Part shown: positions 7,640 to 14,220 of the stretch, piece after piece
Layout: the number at the start of each line of letters is the position of its first letter
Position numbering within the stretch: the first letter of the stretch is position 1
NCBI GenBank assembly: GCA_024223125.1
Contig: JAAEOP010000705.1
Coordinates: 1 to 16,240 of the forward strand
DNA length: 16,240 bases
Reading direction: 5' to 3'
Origin: Chloroflexota bacterium
GTDB lineage: Bacteria > Chloroflexota > Anaerolineae > Promineifilales > Promineifilaceae
Position numbers and translations under genes: made by a program
The notes under the pieces: model-generated
What the model saw: only the letters and a program-made list of their open reading frames with translations
What the model was told of the DNA's origin: nothing
Databases searched by the model: none

Positions 7640-7922
7640 TTAAGATTTCATACCAGCGATGGGCAGAATTATCTGAAAGCGGCTTCCTTCATTCAGGGCG
7701 CTTGTTACACGGATATTTCCATTATGAGTTTCTATGATTTCTTTGACTATGCCAGACCTAAACCAGTTCCTCCATAACGTCGTGTCGGACTGCCATCAAC
7801 CTGGTAAAATCGGTCAAAGATACGGTCAATCTCGTCAGCAGGTATGCCAATGCCCGTATCGCTAATTTGCATTCAAGACGAGTCAGGGCCGATTCTAATA
7901 AAATGAGCAACGGCCGTTCTCC
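7640..7922 (-). pseudogene. Decayed histidine-kinase C-terminus (HATPase remnant)
   Basis: Translation of the minus strand from about 7875 gives [20 protein letters not shown], then [20 protein letters not shown], which are textbook HATPase G1, F and G2 boxes. A stop (TAG) comes directly after at about 7750. Shifting by one base restores the kinase C-terminus: [20 protein letters not shown], then EGSRFQIILPIAG, ending at a TAA near 7641. Just upstream of the MQISDTG stretch, an in-frame TGA separates it from a kinase-like IRIGPDSS segment. There is thus at least one stop, one frameshift and a missing N-terminus including HisKA. The remnant begins only about 15 nt after the response-regulator stop. 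It is probably what is left of that regulator's original partner kinase. Confidence 0.8.
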
Positions 7923-7937
7923 CATAGGGTCAAGGCC

Positions 7938-8405
7938 TCAAATCAGATGACCTGTGTCAGTAGGCGGCAGTTCTACTAACTCAAACCAATAGCGACCAAT
8001 CGCCTGAATAACCTGTACCAGAGCGGCAAACGTGACCGGTTTGGTGATATACGAACTGGCTCCCAAATCATAGCTACGATAAATGTCCTCTTCCCCTTTA
8101 GATGTTGTCAATATCACAATAGGAATGCGGCGCAAATGGGGGTCTCTTTTTATTTCTTCAAGGGCTTCACGGCCGTCTTTCTTAGGCATATTCAAATCTA
8201 AAAGAATCAAACCGGGCAAAGGATCACCTTGCAACATAGCATAGCTGCTGCGCCGATGCAGGTAATCCATTAACTGTTCGCCATCTTCCACCAAATGCAA
8301 ATCATTGACCAGACGGCTCTCTTCCAACGCTTCCTGAGTTAACAACCGATCATCAGCATCATCATCAGCCATTAGAATAGTTAATGTTTGCCCAATGTTA
8401 CTCAT
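7938..8405 (-). CDS. Single-domain response regulator, Rcp1-like
   Basis: This 155-aa stand-alone receiver has no output domain. It carries the acidic cluster ADDDADD (13-19), phosphoacceptor Asp70 in LLDLNMPKKDG, Thr100-Thr101 and Lys122 in YITKPV. The long alpha4-side insertion and the tail YWFELVELPP are characteristic of Rcp1-type regulators, which pair with phytochrome- or PAS-type kinases. It would be phosphorylated by a cognate kinase and relay to another protein. The ATG at 8405 is preferred because AAGGAG (8420-8415) lies 9 nt upstream; a GTG at 8414 abuts that ribosome binding site too closely. A TATAAT at 8432-8427 on the minus strand could be the -10, but no good -35 is spaced from it. 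The gene immediately downstream is the kinase remnant, so its present partner may be the hybrid kinase at 6044-7606. Confidence 0.92.
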   Translation of the reverse strand: MSNIGQTLTILMADDDADDRLLTQEALEESRLVNDLHLVEDGEQLMDYLHRRSSYAMLQGDPLPGLILLDLNMPKKDGREALEEIKRDPHLRRIPIVILTTSKGEEDIYRSYDLGASSYITKPVTFAALVQVIQAIGRYWFELVELPPTDTGHLI

Positions 8406-8483
8406 GCCAAACACTCCTTATTACAAATTATATATTTCTGGGGATTGTATGCTCGCCAACTTTTGTGATATGGTAACTTCTTA

Positions 8484-8512
8484 TTCATAATCAGCCACCT
8501 ATCTGATATAAA
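8484..8512 (+). promoter_or_regulatory. Possible promoter for the ABC-F gene
   Basis: TTCATA (8484-8489) and TATAAA (8507-8512) are separated by 17 nt, matching the sigma70 consensus at 4 and 5 of 6 bases. A transcript starting near 8519 would have a very short leader of about 11 nt before the ATG at 8530. Confidence 0.4.
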
Positions 8513-8529
8513 AATCATATGGAATTACA

Positions 8530-10146
8530 ATGCTAACTGTCCACAAATTATCTAAAGCCTACGGGTTAAATCAAATCATTGACGAAATTACCTTTTCTGT
8601 CAATGCTGGTGAACGAGTCGGACTTATCGGGTCAAACGGCAGTGGCAAAAGTACACTGCTAAGGTTGCTAACCGACCAGGAAAAACCAGATAAGGGAACT
8701 ATCCAATTTTCACCATCCGGGCTACGGGTTGGCTATTTAGCGCAAGGTTTTGAACCCGATCCTGATTTGACCATCTCTGACCTCTTGCACCAATATGGGG
8801 CTGATCCTGCATTGCTTGAGGAAGAAATCGCCCAACTCGCCCAACGCCTGGTCCAAGAACCTGCTCGTGAAGAGCTGCAAATAGCCTATGACACGGCGTT
8901 GCAAAAACTGTCTCAATCAAATATTCATCACACACAATCGCTCCTGAACACCTTTAACCTGGACAATATCAAGCCCGATTTGCCCATTGGGTTGTTAAGT
9001 GGCGGCCAAAAAACCCGCTTAACTTTATTGTTGGTCTTATTAAACAACCCCCAACTATTATTGCTGGATGAACCTACAAATCATCTGGACATCGAGATGT
9101 TGGAATGGTTGGAAAATTGGTTAATTTCCTTCAACGGCGGCGTCCTCATTGTGTCTCATGACCGCACGTTTTTAGATCACATTGTCAATCGTATCATTTA
9201 TCTGGATATGGACACACATCAGATACGCGAGTATGCCGGACATTACAGTGATTATCTGAACCAATTTTTGCATGAGCGGGAAAAACAGTGGCAGCGTTTC
9301 AATGATCAGGAATATGAAATTCGGCGGATGCGGCAAGATATTGCTCGAACCCGCGAGCAAGCGAATTCGGTAGAACGTTCTACGACACCGCGCCAACCCA
9401 ATGTGCGCCGTATTGCTAAAAAGGTGATGAATAAAGCCAAATCGCGGGAGAAGAAGTTGGAGCGTTATATTGCCTCAGATGAACGGGTGGAAAAACCGTC
9501 TCGCTCCTGGCAAATGAAATTGGAGTTAGCAGATTCACCGCATCTGGGTAAAGATGTGTTGACGTTGGACAATTTGGCGGTTGGATATGAAGCGGGGAAC
9601 CCGTTGTTGTGGGAAATGAATCAGCAGGTTCAGGCAGGGCAGCGTCTACTTATTACGGGGCCAAATGGGGCCGGTAAAACGACTTTACTGCGGACGATTG
9701 TGGGGGATTTACGGTCGTTAAGCGGACACATCCATTTAGGTTCCAGCGTGCGTTTGGGGTACATGTCTCAAGAGCAAGAAAATCTTGATCCGGAGCTTTC
9801 GGCTCTGGAAATCATCCAGCAAGCAGCCCCCCTTAACGAAACGGATGCCCGCTCCTTTTTGCATTTCTTTTTGTTTACGGGGGATGATCCTTTACGGCCG
9901 ACGGCCGACCTGAGTTTTGGCGAACGCGCTCGTTTATCTTTAGCCAGGTTAATCGCCAGCGGCTGCAACTTACTGCTGCTAGACGAACCGATCAACCATT
10001 TAGACATTCCCTCCCGCACACGTTTTGAAGAAGCCCTGTCCCAGTTCGAGGGCACCATCTTAGCGGTGGTGCATGACCGCTATTTCATTGAACAGTTCGC
10101 TACAGAAATCTGGTATGTGGCCGACGGATCTATTGAAACGACGTGA
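8530..10146 (+). CDS. ABC-F family ATPase
   Basis: This 538-aa soluble protein has two fused ATP-binding cassettes and no membrane domain, which is the ABC-F layout. Cassette 1 has Walker A GSNGSGKS (34-41), signature LSGGQ (156-160), Walker B LLLLDEPTNHLD (176-187, catalytic Glu181) and switch His210. Cassette 2 has GPNGAGKT (377-384), a variant signature LSFGE (461-465), LLLLDEPINHLD (481-492, Glu486) and His515. The interdomain linker (about 240-325) is a basic, charged coiled coil containing RRIAKKVMNKAKSREKK (293-309), which in ABC-F proteins reaches into the ribosomal E site toward the P site. Known members are translation factors or antibiotic-resistance ribosome-protection proteins. 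Which applies here cannot be told from the sequence. The ribosome binding site is weak (GGAA at 8521). The first 1.3 kb lacks CGGCCG, while two copies sit at about 9896-9908. It is divergent from the response regulator. Confidence 0.93.
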   Translation: MLTVHKLSKAYGLNQIIDEITFSVNAGERVGLIGSNGSGKSTLLRLLTDQEKPDKGTIQFSPSGLRVGYLAQGFEPDPDLTISDLLHQYGADPALLEEEIAQLAQRLVQEPAREELQIAYDTALQKLSQSNIHHTQSLLNTFNLDNIKPDLPIGLLSGGQKTRLTLLLVLLNNPQLLLLDEPTNHLDIEMLEWLENWLISFNGGVLIVSHDRTFLDHIVNRIIYLDMDTHQIREYAGHYSDYLNQFLHEREKQWQRFNDQEYEIRRMRQDIARTREQANSVERSTTPRQPNVRRIAKKVMNKAKSREKKLERYIASDERVEKPSRSWQMKLELADSPHLGKDVLTLDNLAVGYEAGNPLLWEMNQQVQAGQRLLITGPNGAGKTTLLRTIVGDLRSLSGHIHLGSSVRLGYMSQEQENLDPELSALEIIQQAAPLNETDARSFLHFFLFTGDDPLRPTADLSFGERARLSLARLIASGCNLLLLDEPINHLDIPSRTRFEEALSQFEGTILAVVHDRYFIEQFATEIWYVADGSIETT

Positions 10147-10152
10147 CTGTAC

Positions 10153-10217
10153 AGGTGCGACGCACTTTTCCCAGAATAATGTGGAACACCACTGCTATTT
10201 GCAAGTGCGTCGCACCT
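10153..10217. repeat. Inverted repeat with 15-bp perfect arms between convergent genes
   Basis: AGGTGCGACGCACTT (10153-10167) and AAGTGCGTCGCACCT (10203-10217) are exact reverse complements around a 35-nt loop. Each arm itself contains the near-palindrome GTGCGACGCAC. It fills the 102-nt gap between the convergent ABC-F and SulP genes and could work as a bidirectional terminator. It lacks T tracts and looks like a mobile or dispersed palindromic element. Confidence 0.75.
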
Positions 10218-10248
10218 CTGTAAGCTGAATAGTTACAAAACGACATGA

Positions 10249-11955
10249 CTACTTCAGAAACGCATCCACGCCATCTTGGACGCTAGGATAAAAGTGTTTC
10301 GGATTGACTGTTTCTTCCAGACCGGCCCTCTGCATAACATTTCTCACCTTCATCTTGACACGCGCAAAACGCAAATCAATTCCGGATCGGGCCATTTCTT
10401 CGCCTAACTCCTTGAGTGTAATCACGGCCGTGGCATCAATATCGTTCATAGATTCCCCATCTATCAACACAACTTGTGGCGCTGGCTCTGTCGCTTCAAC
10501 GGCCGTTCGGGTTGCAGTAACAAAATCATGTACATTGGCAAAGAACAACGTGCCGTCAAAACGAAGGATGAGCAAACCCGGATAAGTTTCTCCATCTGGA
10601 TAATGTTCGATGCTGCGGTAAACGACCGTATCCGGCACATTACCCAAGACAAAGGTATTCCGTTGTTTTGTGCCAAACAACAACACGACTAAACCTAGCA
10701 ATGCTGCCAGCAACAATCCTTGTAACAGCCCAAATGCCAATACCCCAACCATGGCTACGGCCGCTGTGGCAAAATCTAATGAAGTAATCGAACGGTATTG
10801 GCTAATCTTTCTGAAATTAATGTTTTTCCAGACAGCATGAATGACAATAGCTCCCAGTGTTGCTTCTGGCAAACTGTGGAAAAGTGGGGTGAGGGCAACG
10901 GCCGTTATCAAAACAGCCACGGCCGCTACAATAGAGACCATCTGTGTCTTTCCGCCAGCCTCATCCGCCGCGGCCGTACGCGACATACTACCATCCACCA
11001 CAAACGCCCCGCTAAAACCGGAGCCGATATTGGACGCCCCGATGGCAATTAACTCTTGATTGGCGTCCACTTCATACCCATACTTCGTACCATAAGAACG
11101 AGCAATGGCCACCGATTCGGCAAAAGCCACCAGAGCCACTCCCACTGCCCCAGGGGCAACAGTCAGCAGATCATCAAATCCTAACCCCTCCGCAATGCCA
11201 AAGTCAGGCAGCCCGGCTGGAATAGCCCCCACAATATGAATACCTGCCGATTCAAAATCAAACAAACTGGAAACCCCAATCGCCAGGAACAGCACAATTA
11301 GGGCCGAAGGCAGTTTAGGGGTATATTTGTGCATGGCGAACAGTAGCCCCAGGCTGACCAATCCCACAACCAAAGTAGCGATATGCGTCTGTCCAATGTG
11401 GGTAATGAATTGAATCATATCTGGCACAAAATCGTACCCTTCCGGTTCAAACCCCAACATCTTGTCTAACTGGCCGACGGCAATGGAAATGGCAACGCCG
11501 ACAACAAAGCCATCTAACACCGGCCGGGAGAGAAAATCAGCCAGTACACCCAGCCGTAAAAAACCGCCAATGATCAGCATAATGCCCACCATAAAAGCGA
11601 GGGCAATGGATAACACGATAAATTCAGGGCTGCCAACCGCCGCCAATCCAACAACAACGCTAAAGGACAAAGCGGCCACGGCCGAACTCGGTCCCACATC
11701 AAGGTGTTTTGAAGTGCCAAAGATGGCATAGGCAAGCAAGGCTAACGGAGCGGCATACAGGCCTGTCTCCGGCGGCATCCCGGCAATACCAGCGTAAGCC
11801 ATCGCTTCCGGCACCAGCAACGCCCATAAAGTGAGCGCGGCTATTACGTCTCCCCTGAACCATCCCTTTTGATACGTTGACAGCCAGGTCAATATTGGAA
11901 AAAAGGATCGCCATGAGCGACGTTGAATTTTCTTTTCTGAATCTATAGTTGTCAT
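10249..11955 (-). CDS. SulP family anion transporter with STAS domain
   Basis: This 568-aa inner-membrane transporter belongs to the SLC26/SulP family, whose members move sulfate, bicarbonate or other anions. The membrane domain (about 35-428) shows the TM1 signature LLVPEAMAYAGIAGMPPETG (46-65) and VGPSSAVAALS (87-97). The TM8 stretch AFAESVAIARSYG (278-290) has the conserved Glu280. TM10 GSMSRTAAADEAGGKTQ (322-338) follows. A cytoplasmic STAS domain (about 438-566) contains VVLIDGESMNDIDATAVITL (495-514). Length and layout are canonical. The substrate cannot be assigned. No carbonic anhydrase, sulfate-assimilation or Na-related gene is adjacent. The ATG at 11955 has no Shine-Dalgarno; a promoter candidate gives only a short leader. 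It is probably transcribed alone, since the next same-strand gene ends 225 nt upstream with repeats between. Confidence 0.94.
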   Translation of the reverse strand: MTTIDSEKKIQRRSWRSFFPILTWLSTYQKGWFRGDVIAALTLWALLVPEAMAYAGIAGMPPETGLYAAPLALLAYAIFGTSKHLDVGPSSAVAALSFSVVVGLAAVGSPEFIVLSIALAFMVGIMLIIGGFLRLGVLADFLSRPVLDGFVVGVAISIAVGQLDKMLGFEPEGYDFVPDMIQFITHIGQTHIATLVVGLVSLGLLFAMHKYTPKLPSALIVLFLAIGVSSLFDFESAGIHIVGAIPAGLPDFGIAEGLGFDDLLTVAPGAVGVALVAFAESVAIARSYGTKYGYEVDANQELIAIGASNIGSGFSGAFVVDGSMSRTAAADEAGGKTQMVSIVAAVAVLITAVALTPLFHSLPEATLGAIVIHAVWKNINFRKISQYRSITSLDFATAAVAMVGVLAFGLLQGLLLAALLGLVVLLFGTKQRNTFVLGNVPDTVVYRSIEHYPDGETYPGLLILRFDGTLFFANVHDFVTATRTAVEATEPAPQVVLIDGESMNDIDATAVITLKELGEEMARSGIDLRFARVKMKVRNVMQRAGLEETVNPKHFYPSVQDGVDAFLK

Positions 11956-11982
11956 AAATTGTTAAATTTTGGTAACCATACA

Positions 11983-12011
11983 AGTATTACTCTACTGTCC
12001 ATAAGTGTTAA
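11983..12011 (-). promoter_or_regulatory. Possible promoter for the first SulP gene, -35 inside a repeat arm
   Basis: On the minus strand TTAACA (12011-12006, 5 of 6 to consensus) and AATACT (11988-11983, 4 of 6) are spaced 17 nt apart. The -35 hexamer overlaps the outer end of the long inverted repeat starting at 12007. Transcription would begin near 11976, about 20 nt before the ATG. Confidence 0.35.
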
Positions 12012-12095
12012 CTTAAGCGAAGACCTCGCAGGTTTTAACGCAAAACCTCAGAGGGGCGTAGATCATTTTGGAAACCTGCGAGGTCTTAAGTTAAC
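12007..12095. repeat. Long imperfect inverted repeat (24-bp arm with 5-nt insertion)
   Basis: The right arm (12072-12095) is reproduced as reverse complement in the left arm (12007-12035) except for a 5-nt insertion after GTTAACTTAAG. The uninterrupted core is AAGACCTCGCAGGTTT (12020-12035) against AAACCTGCGAGGTCTT (12072-12087). The 36-nt loop allows an alternative hairpin, AGGTTTT (12030-12036) with AAAACCT (12042-12048). It resembles dispersed intergenic repeats and could also fold in RNA, but no gene product is implied. Confidence 0.75.
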
Positions 12096-12109
12096 GACAA
12101 TGCTCTACT

Positions 12110-12158
12110 GTCATACCTGCCTTCGCAGAGCCTGTCCTCATGAAGATGGGGAAATGAC
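12110..12158. repeat. GTCAT...ATGAC dispersed repeat, copy 2 (diverged)
   Basis: A 49-bp segment is bounded by GTCAT (12110-12114) and ATGAC (12154-12158). It contains CCTGCCTTCGCAG and a CCTCAT/ATGGGG hairpin. Ends and internal TGC-TTCG-GCA-like portions match the element at 5302-5359, so it appears to be a degraded member of the same family. It lies just downstream of the stop codon of the Bax-inhibitor-1 family gene. Confidence 0.45.
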
Positions 12159-12180
12159 CTGCAAAGTTACTTTGGTCTAA

Positions 12181-12879
12181 TTATCTTCTGGAAGAAGCAC
12201 GAAGTAATAGTAAAAATAGATTGATAAAGTCCAGGTACAACTTTAAGGCGCCCAATACAATTAGCCCGCCACGCGCAGGGTGAGTGTCTAGTTGTTGTCC
12301 CATTTTCTTCAACGCGGCCGTGTCCCAGGCAGTCAGCCCCACAAAGAGGGCGATTCCGATAAAATTCAACGTCCAGTTAAAATTGGATGCTGGTGAGAAA
12401 ATAATACTAAACAACCAGGCCAGACTCCATCCACAAAGGAGCATAAATAAAATACCACCTGTTTTAGCTAAATCTATTTTAAGAATAAAGCCAACCAGAC
12501 TGGTAATAAAAAAGGTACCGGCCGTAATCCAAAAAACAGAGGAAATTTGTTCACTTGTATAAATCAGAAAAATGAACGAAATAGTCAATCCCGTGAGGGC
12601 GGCATAGAAAAAGAACAGCAAGGCAGCTGCACCTGTGTTCATATCCATTATCTTTGCGCTAAGTGCAATGACGATCACAATTTGGATGATAAACAAGCCA
12701 AAAGCCAGACCGGGGCTGGTGTTGAGTCTCAGTAGTAATCGTGGATTTGTGCTAACCCATGTTGAAACCAAAGCAGTTATCAATAATCCGACGGACATTA
12801 AAAGATATATTTGCGCCATAAAGCGCAGTACTCTTGGTTCGCTAACTGTACCTGTTTGAACCGCTTGGGCTTGAGCCAT
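12181..12879 (-). CDS. Bax inhibitor-1 family membrane protein (YetJ/YccA-like)
   Basis: This 232-aa protein has seven hydrophobic segments between residues 20 and 227 and ends with the family hallmark LYLDFINLFLLLLR (214-227). TM6-7 carry Asp186 (AWDTAALKKM) and Asp217 (YLDFIN). These match the di-aspartyl pair that in Bacillus YetJ controls pH-dependent calcium leak. A calcium or proton leak role is therefore likely from family knowledge. The ATG at 12879 was chosen because AAGGAG lies 8 nt upstream; the frame remains open to 12954 but that extension lies inside the upstream gene. It is the last gene of the minus-strand cluster, 31 nt after the AI-2E family gene. Confidence 0.92.
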   Translation of the reverse strand: MAQAQAVQTGTVSEPRVLRFMAQIYLLMSVGLLITALVSTWVSTNPRLLLRLNTSPGLAFGLFIIQIVIVIALSAKIMDMNTGAAALLFFFYAALTGLTISFIFLIYTSEQISSVFWITAGTFFITSLVGFILKIDLAKTGGILFMLLCGWSLAWLFSIIFSPASNFNWTLNFIGIALFVGLTAWDTAALKKMGQQLDTHPARGGLIVLGALKLYLDFINLFLLLLRASSRR

Positions 12880-12910
12880 TTTATTTTCTCCTTGGTTAAA
12901 AGTAATTTTC

Positions 12911-13924
12911 TTATTCTCGTCCAATAATTTTTGCCAACCATTGCGTACTTTCATGTTGGTTCAAGATGAGCATGAGCATAACCGTGATCGGCATAGATAG
13001 CAAAGCGCCAATAGGACCTAAAAGCCAACCCCACATGAAAAATGAAATAAATACAACTGTAGGCGATAAGCTGAGTTTTTTGCCTGTATAGGATGGTTCT
13101 AATACATTTTCAACAATCAGATTAAGGGTAACTGCGCCAACGACAACCAAAATCCCGCGTGTTAATCCAAATTCAGCTATTGCCAAAATGGTGGGTGGAA
13201 TCATGGCGGTGAACAGACCAATATAGGGGACGTAACTGAGTATAAAGGTGAGAACGCCCCACAGTGGGGCATAATCTACCCCTAGCAAGAACAGCCAAAG
13301 GGTAAAACTAAGTCCTGTGAACAAATTAAGCCGGGTACGAATACCAAAGTAGGCCACGGCCGTTTTCATTAAAGTTGGCATCTGGCTTAACGCCGGACGG
13401 GCGGCCAAATCATTTTTCAGCAGCTTGTGAAAGCGGGGTGCTTCCAGCAAGAAAAACGCAACCAATACCAACCCAATCAAAAAGTTACTGATCGCATCAA
13501 TAATGGCCGGCAAAAAATTAGCCAACAATTTTCCCAGCCCACTGCCGCCCAAAAGCTCGGCCAGCTTCATATCTGCACCAACTTGACCTGACGCCGATTC
13601 CAGACCGGTTGCAAATTCATCAAGGCCATCGAGATAGAGTTGCAGCCCATCCTGTAAGCTATTGATAGAAACAACAAACAGGATGACAAGGGCCACACCG
13701 CCAATCAAAATGGCCGCAATCAACAACAACAAAGCGAGACCCGGTTTGACTCCTCTTTTTTGCAGCCACAAGAAGCCCGGTATGGCCAGAGCTGTCAGAT
13801 ACCAGCCTAACAGAACGGGAGTAAGCACTGGCGCGGCCCAGAATATCAGCGCCATCACAATGCCCACCAGAGCTACACCGGCTAATGTCAAGGTTATGGG
13901 AGCAATCTTGTCATTGAAATTCAT
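12911..13924 (-). CDS. AI-2E family (PerM-like) membrane protein
   Basis: This 337-aa integral membrane protein has paired hydrophobic segments at 10-55 and 64-88, a central soluble stretch (about 90-135), and further segments at 138-165, 200-240, 255-275 and 290-322. FILSYVPYIGLFTAMIPPTI (227-246) and the C-terminal LSPTVVFISFFMWGWLLGPIGALLSMP (residues 286-312) are hallmarks of the AI-2E/PerM family. Members have been linked to autoinducer-2 export, sodium/proton exchange and other transport; the name alone does not fix the substrate. Its ATG overlaps the upstream stop as ATGA (13924-13921), indicating translational coupling to the mini-MscS gene. The Bax-inhibitor-1 gene follows. Confidence 0.93.
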   Translation of the reverse strand: MNFNDKIAPITLTLAGVALVGIVMALIFWAAPVLTPVLLGWYLTALAIPGFLWLQKRGVKPGLALLLLIAAILIGGVALVILFVVSINSLQDGLQLYLDGLDEFATGLESASGQVGADMKLAELLGGSGLGKLLANFLPAIIDAISNFLIGLVLVAFFLLEAPRFHKLLKNDLAARPALSQMPTLMKTAVAYFGIRTRLNLFTGLSFTLWLFLLGVDYAPLWGVLTFILSYVPYIGLFTAMIPPTILAIAEFGLTRGILVVVGAVTLNLIVENVLEPSYTGKKLSLSPTVVFISFFMWGWLLGPIGALLSMPITVMLMLILNQHESTQWLAKIIGRE

Positions 13925-14220
13925 GATGAACGACCGCCTGTTTGAGGCTTAAATGCGGCTGCCTCACTCTGATAGAAATGTACATCCCGCTGTGGAAAAG
14001 GAATTGTAATGCCCACTTCCTCAAGACGTAATTTCCCTTGCTCGACAATATCAAAAACGATACTGATAGATTCTGGAAGGTCTTGTTTTTTCAAGATGGT
14101 TTTTAGCCAAATCCGGCTATTATTAGCGAACCATTGTCCTACAATAAACGTGAGCGCCATGCCAAGTAAACGGACAAGGATTGCCGCAATGGGAAATTCT
14201 ACTTCAATAATCTCTATCAT
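13921..14220 (-). CDS. Miniature MscS-like protein (TM1 joined to MscS C-terminus)
   Basis: The 99-aa product has one membrane helix (about 10-33, IAAILVRLLGMALTFIVGQW) followed by a basic stretch, as in MscS-family TM1. It ends with LEEVGITIPFPQRDVHFYQ (66-84), which is the canonical C-terminal signature of MscS mechanosensitive channels (GIxIPFPQRDVH). The pore helix TM3, the beta domain and most of the alpha/beta vestibule, normally 150 or more residues, are absent. It is therefore either an internally deleted relic that stayed in frame or a real small membrane protein. Open-frame integrity, a 17-nt overlap with the upstream SulP gene and the ATGA coupling to the downstream gene argue that it is still translated. 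No strong Shine-Dalgarno is present. It cannot form an MscS-type pore by itself. Confidence 0.7.
   Translation of the reverse strand: MIEIIEVEFPIAAILVRLLGMALTFIVGQWFANNSRIWLKTILKKQDLPESISIVFDIVEQGKLRLEEVGITIPFPQRDVHFYQSEAAAFKPQTGGRSS

Noticed and set aside
7595..7777. 60-codon plus-strand frame over the kinase remnant
   Set aside because: The opposite strand encodes recognisable HATPase boxes, so this frame is a shadow of the pseudogene.
11959..12180. 73-codon plus-strand frame across the repeat-rich gap
   Set aside because: Its codons are made up of the inverted repeat and the GTCAT...ATGAC element, and it has no ribosome binding site.
12880..12954. 25-residue N-terminal extension of the Bax-inhibitor-1 protein
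   Set aside because: It lies largely within the end of the AI-2E family gene, and the internal ATG at 12879 has a well-placed AAGGAG.
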